This document shows, in pieces, positions 1-6,845 of a stretch of DNA of 55,188 bases; the stretch's first letter is position 1; each line of letters starts with the position of its first letter. This DNA comes from Sphingobacteriaceae bacterium (lineage in GTDB: Bacteria > Bacteroidota > Bacteroidia > Sphingobacteriales > Sphingobacteriaceae): the NCBI GenBank assembly GCA_903644075.1, contig CAHJXH010000004.1:1-55188 (forward strand). Reading direction: 5' to 3'. The notes below the pieces were generated by a model that saw only the letters and a program-made list of their open reading frames with translations, was not told where the DNA came from and made no database searches. The position numbers were made by a program, and so were the translations under genes.

Positions 1-197
1 GGATCATTAGTGGTGGGTGTTTTGTCGGGCATCGTCACTGCCATCGCTTCATTTTTTTGCAGCGTAGTGGTGAGCATAAAAAAGGTGATGAGTAAAAAAG
101 CAAGATCAACCATTGCGGTAAGGTCAACACGTGCTGCGATCCTGTTGCGTCCGGATCTGCCACCTGCCTTAGCAGGCGAAGAATTTAACTCGGCCAT
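1..197 (-). CDS. ExbD/TolR-type biopolymer transport protein, N-terminal part (cut by window edge)
   Basis: Reading the minus strand from an ATG at 197 gives about 65 residues that run off the left edge. There is a short basic cytoplasmic N-terminus (RSGRNRIAARVD), then one membrane helix with the motif LTAMVDLAFLLITFFML. The Asp of MVDLAFLL (about residue 31) is the conserved proton-path Asp of ExbD/TolR. In this family the protein works with ExbB and TonB at the inner membrane to energise outer-membrane transport. No ExbB lies directly upstream, where a DUF6089 gene sits instead, so any partner must be beyond the window. A 14-base perfect palindrome (272-285) lies in its upstream region. 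The identification is firm, but only the N-terminus is visible. Confidence 0.85.
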   Translation of the reverse strand, partial: MAELNSSPAKAGGRSGRNRIAARVDLTAMVDLAFLLITFFMLTTTLQKNEAMAVTMPDKTPTTND

Positions 198-315
198 AAT
201 CGTAAAGTTTAAGGTAAAACTGGTTTATATTACTTAATGCAATATACAATTATAACGCAAGTTGATGCATCTTTGTTGCAACAAATCTTGAAATTATTAT
301 TTAAAGTCTAGATCG

Positions 316-1119
316 TTATCGCCTGCTATTGTTTACAAAATAACAGCGGTCTGAGATCCAGGTATAGGATATAGAAATAGAGAAAAACATATAGCTATCA
401 CGCGGACGGCCATCACCACGTTGTGTACCGGCTACTTGAGCATCCGTTAACCCGGTGCGGTTAGTAATAGGGTCTCCACCACCTGTTCTTACAAATTTGG
501 AAATGTCCGTCGGGTAGTATCCACTAACATCGTCCAGATAGTCAGTATTAGTATAATGATAGGTAGCATCGGCTGTAAGACTAAGCTTGCCCAGAAAATT
601 ATATTTAACGCCAATACCATACGGGATGCTTAAAGCAATTTTAGAGTAAGGTTTGGCCTCCCCTTCTGTACTACCAGAGCGCAGGTCGTATCTTAAGCCA
701 TCATCGGCTTTAGCCGTCGGCGTATAATAAACCCCGCCCAACCCTAAAAAGATGTAAGGCGTAAAGCTATTTTTATATATCCCGGGGCGATACTCTAAAA
801 AGTTAACCTCTGCCCTTGCACTTACTTCGTGCAGGGTGGTTAAAAAATTAAGGTTACGATTACGATTTTCCGGATACGATGAATTTTTATCATCGGCCGA
901 AATCCATCCAAATGTATAAGAGCCTCTTGCCGAGAAATACGGGCTATAATTTTTTCGGGCGAAGATGCCGATATTGCCGCCGCTTACCTGTAAAGGGTTA
1001 CGGGAGTTTAAATCGCCCATGTAACCCGAGCCGCCAATAAGGCCACCCAATTCCCAGGTTTGCGCCTTGGCTGCAAGCGTAGCTGTTAGTAAAAGTAAAA
1101 GCGTAAATATTCTCCGCAT
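316..1119 (-). CDS. DUF6089 family outer-membrane beta-barrel protein
   Basis: 267 residues with a signal peptide (MRRIFTLLLLLTATLAAKA, cleaved before QTWE). Alternating beta strands follow, rich in Gly and aromatics (WELGGLIGGSGYMGDLN near the N-terminus, FISISYTWI-like strands near the C-terminus). The GGxxYxGDLN start is typical of Bacteroidota DUF6089 proteins, which are predicted to be eight-stranded or similar outer-membrane barrels of unknown function. It is the last gene of a minus-strand operon and starts 9 bases after the NAD kinase stop. The pairing of NAD kinase with DUF6089 is a recurrent Bacteroidota arrangement, often near envelope biogenesis genes. No function can be assigned from sequence. 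Confidence 0.8.
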   Translation of the reverse strand: MRRIFTLLLLLTATLAAKAQTWELGGLIGGSGYMGDLNSRNPLQVSGGNIGIFARKNYSPYFSARGSYTFGWISADDKNSSYPENRNRNLNFLTTLHEVSARAEVNFLEYRPGIYKNSFTPYIFLGLGGVYYTPTAKADDGLRYDLRSGSTEGEAKPYSKIALSIPYGIGVKYNFLGKLSLTADATYHYTNTDYLDDVSGYYPTDISKFVRTGGGDPITNRTGLTDAQVAGTQRGDGRPRDSYMFFSISISYTWISDRCYFVNNSRR

Positions 1120-1128
1120 CCAATAATA

Positions 1129-2004
1129 TTAATAGTTACGGGCATCTAAACCCCACAGTAACTTGTTTCTTAACGTTTTCAGGTAACTCTCATTATTCAG
1201 GCGTACTAAGTTAAGCCCAAAACCTGCTTTCGAAATACTAAATTTCATATTTTCTCCCAGTACCGCCGTACGCGAATCGCATGAGATGAGGTAGTTTGCA
1301 CCGCGGGTTTCTACATCAAAAGAAAGCTCGCTGCTATCCGGGAACACAATTGGCCTTACATTTAAGTTATGCGGTGATACCGGTGTAACTACAATAGTGT
1401 TTGATTGCGGGAAAATAATTGGCCCACCGCAGCTTAACGAATAAGCCGTAGAACCTGTTGAGGTTGATATGATAATACCATCACCCCAATAAGTGTTTAA
1501 AAACTCATCGTTTAAATAGGCATGCATGGTTATCATGGCCGCATCATCGCGTTTGTGGATGGTAATATCATTAAGCGCAAAATTGCAGTCACCAAATACC
1601 TCCGCGTCCGATTTTATGCAGATCAGCTCGCGGTTGTCCAACGTATAATCACCGTTCAGCACGGCTTCAATAGCACCTTCAATATCACCTTTATTTACAC
1701 TGGCCAGGTACCCTAAACGCCCAAAATTGATACCCATTACCGGGATGCCGCTATCGCGAACCATGGTAACGGTATCGAGCAAGGTTCCATCGCCACCCAA
1801 GGTTAAAAACAGATCGATGTACCCTTTTAATGGGATCGACAGATCTAAAACCTGGTAATCAAAATGAGAAATTTTGCCGTCGAGAAATTCCTGGAGTAAT
1901 GGATGTATAAATACTTCGGCTTTGCCTTGCAGTTGTTCAAATACTTTTTGGGCAAAGGGTAAAACGGAGTCGTTAAACTGTCGGCCGTAAACTACTATTC
2001 TCAT
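1129..2004 (-). CDS. nadK: NAD kinase
   Basis: 291 residues, the usual length. It phosphorylates NAD to NADP with ATP in the cytoplasm. The GGDGT signature is at residues 70-74 (LTLGGDGTLLD). The second family block, WGDGIIISTSTGSTAYSLS, contains the glycine-rich substrate loop and is followed by GGPI. The ATG at 2004 gives the normal start MRIVVYGRQ. The gene lies 9 bases after the CBS-domain gene and 9 bases before DUF6089, so it is almost certainly co-transcribed with both. No anomalies were seen. Confidence 0.95.
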   Translation of the reverse strand: MRIVVYGRQFNDSVLPFAQKVFEQLQGKAEVFIHPLLQEFLDGKISHFDYQVLDLSIPLKGYIDLFLTLGGDGTLLDTVTMVRDSGIPVMGINFGRLGYLASVNKGDIEGAIEAVLNGDYTLDNRELICIKSDAEVFGDCNFALNDITIHKRDDAAMITMHAYLNDEFLNTYWGDGIIISTSTGSTAYSLSCGGPIIFPQSNTIVVTPVSPHNLNVRPIVFPDSSELSFDVETRGANYLISCDSRTAVLGENMKFSISKAGFGLNLVRLNNESYLKTLRNKLLWGLDARNY

Positions 2005-2013
2005 ACGGTCTTC

Positions 2014-2673
2014 TTAAAAATTGAGGTAGTTCATCAGCGAATCATAACGATCTTTGGTATCGTCATTATCATCGGTATGGCCAAACACTGCTTTTACATC
2101 ATATCCATAACGTAAAAAAGTAGCCGAAATACCTGAAGTATCTTGTTTATTAATTTTGAGGGTAACCTCCATGCGGGTCGAATCTGGGAATGTGCGTGCG
2201 TATGAGCTTAAGATCTGTGCATTATCAGACTCAACAATCTGGGCCATGTGTGCCAGCGAATTATTTTTATTGGTAATTTCCAGCACAATAATTACACCCG
2301 GATCTGTAGCCGAAGTTAGCTGCGCAATGCCGTTTACCATGGCATTAACGGTAATAACACCCAGGTAGGTTTTATTTACACTTAATACAGGTATTACACT
2401 TATTTGCCTTTGGTAAAAAGCTGCAATAACTTCATAAATGTGCTGCGATTCTAAAACATAAGGCACAGTAAGCGTTAATGGCAGTGCACTTAAAAGTGTT
2501 TCGTGATTGGGGTCTGTCAGTTCCTCTTCGGCTAACAAACCCAAATACTGATCGTCGTTTATAATGGGCAGGTGCCTCACCTTAAACTCGGCCATACGGT
2601 CGAGCGCCTGCTGAATGGTATCAGTGGTGTGCAACGGTGGTATAGCATTAACAATCAGCTCTATTGCAAGCAT
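2014..2673 (-). CDS. CBS-domain pair protein with C-terminal ACT-like region
   Basis: 219 residues with no signal peptide. Two CBS motifs fill the N-terminal half: one around residues 8-60 (HTTDTIQQALDRMAEFKVRHLPI) and one around 70-125 (VLESQHIYEVIAAFYQR, SVIPVLSVNKTYLGVIT). The C-terminal part (about 130-205) has an ACT-like pattern (GVIIVLEITNKNNSLAHMAQI). CBS pairs bind adenine nucleotides and ACT domains bind small ligands, so a cytoplasmic ligand sensor is likely; the target is unknown. It starts 1 base after the hydrolase stop and is followed 9 bases later by nadK. That operon position makes regulation by adenylate or NAD status an attractive inference. Confidence 0.85.
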   Translation of the reverse strand: MLAIELIVNAIPPLHTTDTIQQALDRMAEFKVRHLPIINDDQYLGLLAEEELTDPNHETLLSALPLTLTVPYVLESQHIYEVIAAFYQRQISVIPVLSVNKTYLGVITVNAMVNGIAQLTSATDPGVIIVLEITNKNNSLAHMAQIVESDNAQILSSYARTFPDSTRMEVTLKINKQDTSGISATFLRYGYDVKAVFGHTDDNDDTKDRYDSLMNYLNF

Positions 2674-2674
2674 A

Positions 2675-3442
2675 TTACTTTTTATTTTTTACCTTCTGCA
2701 AAAACTCTTTCAAGTACATATTAAACTCTACGGGGCGTTCCATCATCGGCGCGTGGCCGCATTGGTCAATCCAGTATAGTGTGCTGTCGGGCAGTAGTTT
2801 GTTAAATTCAACAGCTACTTCCGGCGGCGTTATATGATCATTTCTTCCCCATATTAAACCTACGGGGATTTTTATTTTAGGTAAATCCTTACCCATGTTG
2901 TGCCTGATAGCCGATTTTGCCATGGCCAGTATCCGTATTACACGGTTACGGTCGTTAATGGTGGTGTAAACCTCATCAATCAGGTCATCAGTTGCAATTG
3001 CCGGATCGTAAAAGGTATATTGTACTTTCTCTTTCACAAAATCGCGGTTCTCGCGGCGCGGAAATGATCCTCCGAATGCATTTTCATACAAGCCGGAACT
3101 GCCGGTTAATACCAGCGTTTGGATCATGTCCGGGTGTGCCAAGCAGTAAATTAAACCAACGTGCCCACCCAGGGAATTCCCTAATAATGTAATGTTAGTT
3201 AATTTTTTATACTTTATAAACTTATGCACAAATTTTGACAACGACTTTACACCCGTTGTCAGCAATGGCAGATCGTAAATTGGCAGTATGGGCAGCACTA
3301 CGCGGTATTGATCTTTAAAAGCATCAACCACATCTTCCCAATTACTTAAAGCACCCATAAGGCCGTGCAGAAGTAACAGCGTTTCGCCCTTTCCCTCTTC
3401 TATATATGTGAAACCGTTTTCTTCCCGAAGCGCGTAACTCAT
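2675..3442 (-). CDS. alpha/beta hydrolase
   Basis: 255 residues with the alpha/beta-hydrolase fold. The oxyanion loop is LLLHGLMGALSNW (about 23-35). The nucleophile elbow GNSLGG has Ser90, the acid is Asp202 in GRNDHITP, and the catalytic His230 is in QCGHAPMMERP. All three triad residues are present, so it should be active as a cytoplasmic ester, thioester or C-C hydrolase of unknown substrate. It is the first gene of a four-gene operon (hydrolase, CBS, nadK, DUF6089), reading from a probable promoter at 3510-3539. Only one base separates its stop from the next ATG. Confidence 0.88.
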   Translation of the reverse strand: MSYALREENGFTYIEEGKGETLLLLHGLMGALSNWEDVVDAFKDQYRVVLPILPIYDLPLLTTGVKSLSKFVHKFIKYKKLTNITLLGNSLGGHVGLIYCLAHPDMIQTLVLTGSSGLYENAFGGSFPRRENRDFVKEKVQYTFYDPAIATDDLIDEVYTTINDRNRVIRILAMAKSAIRHNMGKDLPKIKIPVGLIWGRNDHITPPEVAVEFNKLLPDSTLYWIDQCGHAPMMERPVEFNMYLKEFLQKVKNKK

Positions 3443-3509
3443 AAAAAACTCTATCTATTTAGTGTTGTACCAATCTTTAATTCAGTATAAAAGCATTATT
3501 TATACGCTA

Positions 3510-3539
3510 TAAAGATACTTTTAAGAAATTGAGTTGCAA
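3510..3539 (-). promoter_or_regulatory. Probable promoter of the hydrolase-CBS-nadK-DUF6089 operon
   Basis: On the minus strand a TTG (3537-3539) is followed after 19 bases by TATCTTTA (3510-3517). This differs in one base from the Bacteroidota -7 consensus TAnnTTTG and has a normal spacing. The expected transcript start near 3503 would give a leader of about 60 bases before the ATG at 3442. Confidence 0.45.
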
Positions 3540-3556
3540 CAATTATAGCAACTTAA

Positions 3557-4006
3557 TTATGCCAGTAATTGTTTAACCACTTCTGATATTGTTTTGCCAT
3601 CGGCTTTGCCTGCAAGCTCTTTATTAGCTGCACCCATTACCTTACCCATATCTTTAACAGATGTAGCACCTACCCTGCTAATCAGGTCTTTCAGGTAAAC
3701 TTCTACCTCTTCTGTACTCATTTGCTTTGGCAAATAAGCTTCAATAACAGTCTGCTCCTGTGCTTCTATCTGGTATAAATCGTCGCGGTTCTGGGCTTTA
3801 TAAATATCTGCAGATTCTTTACGTTGCTTAACCAGTTTTTGCAACACTCTAATTTCGGCCTCTTCGCTTACTTCGTCTGCCGCACCTTTTTCGGTGAGTG
3901 CCAATAACAATGCTGATTTAATAGCACGCAAACCGCGCAATTTATCTGCATCCTTAGCCAGCATGGCCGTTTTAATATCCTGGTTTATGGTTTCAATTAA
4001 TGACAT
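3557..4006 (-). CDS. GatB/YqeY domain-containing protein
   Basis: 149 residues, the usual YqeY length. It starts MSLIETINQDIKTAMLAKD and contains LRGLRAIKSALL and the charged stretch RVLQKLVKQRKESADIY. The C-terminal helical domain ends TSVKDMGKVMGAANKEL..GKADGKTISEVVK. This C-terminal domain is shared with the tail of GatB, where it contacts tRNA; free-standing YqeY proteins have no settled function. It stands alone, with a 114-base gap to the hydrolase downstream and a repeat-rich 107-base gap to the SDR gene upstream. Confidence 0.92.
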   Translation of the reverse strand: MSLIETINQDIKTAMLAKDADKLRGLRAIKSALLLALTEKGAADEVSEEAEIRVLQKLVKQRKESADIYKAQNRDDLYQIEAQEQTVIEAYLPKQMSTEEVEVYLKDLISRVGATSVKDMGKVMGAANKELAGKADGKTISEVVKQLLA

Positions 4007-4030
4007 TTTTTATGTTGATTAAGTTAAGCG

Positions 4031-4110
4031 GTTGATTAGGTTAAGTAGTTGATTGGGTTGAATGAGTGAGCTGATAACCTAATCAACTTAATCTAACTCA
4101 ATCAACTACT
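4031..4110. repeat. Overlapping imperfect inverted repeats between yqeY and the SDR gene
   Basis: A perfect 12-base arm pair (4031-4042 and 4076-4087; GTTGATTAGGTT against its complement) overlaps a second pair (4045-4060 and 4095-4110) that matches at 15 of 16 positions. Both are built from the same phrase, GTTGATTRGGTTRA. They fill nearly the whole intergenic gap. The phrase resembles the repeat flanking the four-helix-bundle gene at 6.4-6.8 kb. Confidence 0.7.
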
Positions 4111-4113
4111 CAC

Positions 4114-4872
4114 CTATCTCCTAAATATATTCGTTGCCGTTGCTTGCGCGGTTGGCATTACTATTATTTCGTTTATGTTTACATGCGCCGGGCGCGATAC
4201 TGCAAACCAAATGGTTTCGGCGATATCTTTTGCCACAAGCGGGTCAAAACCTGCGTATACTTTTTTGGCGCGTTCTTTATCTCCTTTAAAACGCACTTCC
4301 GAAAACTCGGTTTCAACTGCGCCCGGGTGTACAGCTGTTACCCTGATACCATGGCTTAATAAATCGATACGCATACCTTCGCTTAAAGCAGTCACGGCAG
4401 CCTTGGTCGCACAGTATACATTGCCATTGGCATATACTTCTTTACCGGCTATCGAGCCTAAGTTAATAATTTGTCCGTGCCCGTTTTCAATCATCCAGTT
4501 TGATACTACTTTGCTTACGTAAAGCAAACCTTTTATGTTGGTATCAATCATGGTATCCCAATCGTCATAACTGCCGCTTTGTATGGGGTCTAAACCCTGG
4601 CTCAGGCCGGCGTTGTTAATCAGCACATCTACATGTTTCCAATGTTGCGGCAAACTCTCCAGGTTACTGATCACAGCATCGCGGTTACTTACATCGAAGG
4701 CCGAAACTGCGACTTCAACATTATATTTTTCGTTGATCTCCCTGGCCAGTTTTTCCAGACGATCGTGACGACGGCCGGTTAGTACCAGGTTATATTGTTG
4801 AGCAGCAAATAAATGGGCACAAGCCTCACCGATCCCTGCGGTGGCGCCTGTTATTAAAGCAATTTTAGCCAT
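4114..4872 (-). CDS. SDR family NAD(P)-dependent oxidoreductase (YdfG-like)
   Basis: 252 residues with a classical short-chain dehydrogenase pattern. The cofactor loop TGATAGIG is at 8-15, and NNAG is near 86-89. The catalytic triad is Ser140 (NLGSIAG), Tyr153 and Lys157 (YCATK). The TGRR stretch after strand 2 suggests a preference for NADP. The C-terminal HVNINEIIVMPTAQA is typical of the YdfG (3-hydroxy acid / L-allo-threonine dehydrogenase) group. The exact substrate is not visible. It is a single-gene unit by spacing. Confidence 0.9.
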   Translation of the reverse strand: MAKIALITGATAGIGEACAHLFAAQQYNLVLTGRRHDRLEKLAREINEKYNVEVAVSAFDVSNRDAVISNLESLPQHWKHVDVLINNAGLSQGLDPIQSGSYDDWDTMIDTNIKGLLYVSKVVSNWMIENGHGQIINLGSIAGKEVYANGNVYCATKAAVTALSEGMRIDLLSHGIRVTAVHPGAVETEFSEVRFKGDKERAKKVYAGFDPLVAKDIAETIWFAVSRPAHVNINEIIVMPTAQATATNIFRR

Positions 4873-4915
4873 AGGTGTGTAACTACGGCAGCGAAATTAT
4901 GTTTTTTTAATTTAC

Positions 4916-5653
4916 TTATTCGAAGTATAAGCTAAAACTTATCGTATGGAGGAATAATTTACTTATAGGAGATGAATATGGGTGGCTCTCTGGAAGTAAT
5001 ACGTTATTAAACGAATTGCTCACTTTAAGTTCGGGCGATAGTTTAAAATATTCGAAATAAATATCGCAGCCTATGGCAGCCTCCCATGCATTGTAGTTCC
5101 GGGTTAGTTTAACCATTTTATCATCCAGCCCACCTTCTGTATCGTCAGGCTTTTTATTAATGGCGAATGATGTTTTTACACCACCCAGTACATAAAAACG
5201 AAAATCGCCCATCCGGTCTGATTTTAGTTTAAGTGAAAGTGGTATATCAACCGATGTGGTTTGTATTTGCTTGGTGATGTTACCGCTCGGGTCCTGGTAG
5301 GTATAATGAATTTCCTTATCCGCAAAAACCAACTCCGGCGTGGTGCGCACTTCAAGGTGATCTGTAAGTGTATACCGGGTAACAAAACCAATGCCGAAAC
5401 CAGGTAGGCTATTTGAGCCGATAGAAGTAAGCGGTGTTTTATACTTTACCCCTTGATCATAGTACTGATCTTGCCAGGTAGTCTTCTTAACAATTTTAAA
5501 ATCGCTGTTTATGTATTGAAATGTAAAGCCGAAACTCAGGTCGGTCTGATCGGCGCCACCGCCCCATGATGGGACTATGGTATATTGCGCCCATGATTTA
5601 CAGGTGCAAAAAATCAATAAAAAAACGATCAGATACCCGGCTTTTCTTCTCAT
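4916..5653 (-). CDS. porT: PorT family outer-membrane protein (type IX secretion)
   Basis: 245 residues with a signal peptide (hydrophobic YLIVFLLIFCTCKSWA, mature start QYTIVPS). An outer-membrane beta-barrel pattern runs to a terminal aromatic-rich strand (LFLHTISFSLYFE). Its ATG overlaps the ubiE stop in an ATGA arrangement (5650-5653). This ubiE-porT order is conserved in many Bacteroidota. PorT/SprT proteins are needed for type IX secretion, and a T9SS-sorted protein is encoded at 18273. The family call rests on length, barrel pattern and gene order rather than on a diagnostic motif. Confidence 0.75.
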   Translation of the reverse strand: MRRKAGYLIVFLLIFCTCKSWAQYTIVPSWGGGADQTDLSFGFTFQYINSDFKIVKKTTWQDQYYDQGVKYKTPLTSIGSNSLPGFGIGFVTRYTLTDHLEVRTTPELVFADKEIHYTYQDPSGNITKQIQTTSVDIPLSLKLKSDRMGDFRFYVLGGVKTSFAINKKPDDTEGGLDDKMVKLTRNYNAWEAAIGCDIYFEYFKLSPELKVSNSFNNVLLPESHPYSSPISKLFLHTISFSLYFE

Positions 5654-6381
5654 TTAATACCCGTGTAAATAGAACAGATGCCAAAAGTTAACGATCTGTG
5701 CTTTGTTTGCTTATACCCTACCTTGTCCATTAATGTTACAAAACTTTTGCCATCCGGAAATGCGGCAACAGATTCGGGAAGGTAAGAATAAGCTCTTGAA
5801 TCTTTAGAAAAAAGCTTACCAATTGAAGGAGTAATATAATTAAAGTAAAAACTATACAACTGCTTTATGGGGAAACCTTTTGGTTTTGAAAATTCTAATA
5901 TCACAGCCTTGCCACCCGGTTTTAGTACCCGAAGCATATCGGCCAATCCTGCTTCCAAATGTTCGAAATTGCGCACACCATAAGCAACGGTTACGGCATC
6001 AAACTTCCCGGCATCAAATGGCAGGTTTTCTGAGTCGCCGGTATATACTTCAAACTTATCATTCAGGTTGCGTTTGGTTATTTTTTGCTTCGCAACTTCC
6101 AGCATGCCTTCAGAAATATCAACCCCTGTTATTTTTTCAGGATTAAGTATTCCCAAGGCTTCAAACGCGAAATCGCCTGTACCGGTAGCCACATCCAGGA
6201 TATGTTTGGGCTGATCTTTCTTTAATTCGTTGATTGCTTTTTTGCGCCAGATGATATCGATCCCTAACGACATAAAGTGGTTCAGGAAATCGTAAGTACC
6301 GGATATATTGTTAAACATATCGGCTACCTGCTCTTTTTTGGTAGCCTGCTGACTATTATAAGGAGTTACAGTTTTGCTCAT
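5650..6381 (-). CDS. ubiE: Demethylmenaquinone methyltransferase (UbiE/MenG)
   Basis: 243 residues from the ATG at 6381. It is a class I SAM-dependent methyltransferase that performs the last step of menaquinone synthesis. The family signature YDFLNHFMSLGIDIIWRKK lies near the N-terminus, followed by the SAM loop DVATGTGDFAFE, the acidic strand end VDISEGML, and VAYGVRNFEHLEAGL. The open frame reaches 6393 with a TTG, but that codon lies inside TAACTTTG (6391-6398), a match to the -7 promoter box, so the ATG (MSKTVTPYNS) is preferred. It is translationally coupled to porT by a 4-base overlap. Confidence 0.95.
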   Translation of the reverse strand: MSKTVTPYNSQQATKKEQVADMFNNISGTYDFLNHFMSLGIDIIWRKKAINELKKDQPKHILDVATGTGDFAFEALGILNPEKITGVDISEGMLEVAKQKITKRNLNDKFEVYTGDSENLPFDAGKFDAVTVAYGVRNFEHLEAGLADMLRVLKPGGKAVILEFSKPKGFPIKQLYSFYFNYITPSIGKLFSKDSRAYSYLPESVAAFPDGKSFVTLMDKVGYKQTKHRSLTFGICSIYTGIK

Positions 6382-6390
6382 TTCTGAAAG

Positions 6391-6398
6391 CAAAGTTA
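6391..6398 (-). promoter_or_regulatory. Candidate -7 box of the ubiE-porT promoter
   Basis: TAACTTTG on the minus strand matches the Bacteroidota consensus TAnnTTTG exactly and lies 10 bases before the ATG of ubiE. Its first bases belong to the repeat that flanks the four-helix-bundle gene, so the repeat may have contributed part of the promoter. No clear -33 TTG is seen. Confidence 0.4.
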
Positions 6399-6433
6399 TT
6401 AAGTTATTTGTTATTGAGTTATTAAGTTAATCG
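6395..6433. repeat. Left flanking repeat of the four-helix-bundle gene
   Basis: AT-rich units of the type GTTATTRAGTTATT are repeated here. The segment 6410-6429 matches the reverse complement of 6812-6831 at 19 of 20 positions. Together the two form inverted repeats just outside the small gene at 6434-6802. Confidence 0.75.
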
Positions 6434-6802
6434 TTATTGGGTCAATTTAGCTTTTTTAAGATAAGCAATGTATCCATTGAGTAACCTAAGACAATGATCG
6501 TGTTGTTCTTTTAATTCCACTAGTTGTTCCGCTGACAAATATTTACAGTCGAAGGCACATATTAAATGATCCAGCGTTTCATTTAAAGACCCTCTTGCTG
6601 TTCTACAAAACTGTATATTTTCTTGATGATGGAAACGGCCAAAGCCTTCTGCAATATTTGCGGTTATGGAGCGTGAGGATCTGATTATTTGATCTGTTAA
6701 CCGAAATTTTTCTTCATTTGGAAATTTGAGGGCTAAGGATTGAATTTCAATTCGCAGCTTTTGCGAAAACTTCCAAACCTCCAAATCCTCAAATGAGTTC
6801 AT
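6434..6802 (-). CDS. Four helix bundle protein (23S rRNA intervening-sequence type)
   Basis: 122 residues from the ATG at 6802 (MNSFEDLEVWKFSQKL). The longer reading to a TTG at 6811 runs into the flanking repeat and is less likely. The hallmark IRSSRSITANIAEGFGR is present, with FEDLEVW at the start and long amphipathic helices throughout. The family forms pentameric four-helix bundles. It was first seen in insertions within 23S rRNA genes and later widely between ordinary genes in Bacteroidota; its role is unknown. Inverted AT-rich repeats lie immediately on both sides (6395-6433 and 6803-6845), which suggests that gene and repeats move as one unit. Confidence 0.9.
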   Translation of the reverse strand: MNSFEDLEVWKFSQKLRIEIQSLALKFPNEEKFRLTDQIIRSSRSITANIAEGFGRFHHQENIQFCRTARGSLNETLDHLICAFDCKYLSAEQLVELKEQHDHCLRLLNGYIAYLKKAKLTQ

Positions 6803-6845
6803 AATAACCAATAACTTAATAACCCAATAACTTAATAACCATTAG
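6803..6845. repeat. Right flanking repeat of the four-helix-bundle gene
   Basis: AT-rich units (AATAACTTAATAACC type) occupy the entire gap between the four-helix-bundle start and the permease stop codon. Positions 6812-6831 are the inverted partner of 6410-6429, matching at 19 of 20 positions. Confidence 0.75.

Noticed and set aside
10-237. Plus-strand frame of 75 codons at the left edge.
   Set aside because: It is antisense to a clear ExbD N-terminus on the minus strand.
4175-4522. Plus-strand frame of 115 codons antisense to the SDR gene.
   Set aside because: The SDR gene has all catalytic motifs on the other strand; the antisense product has no family features.
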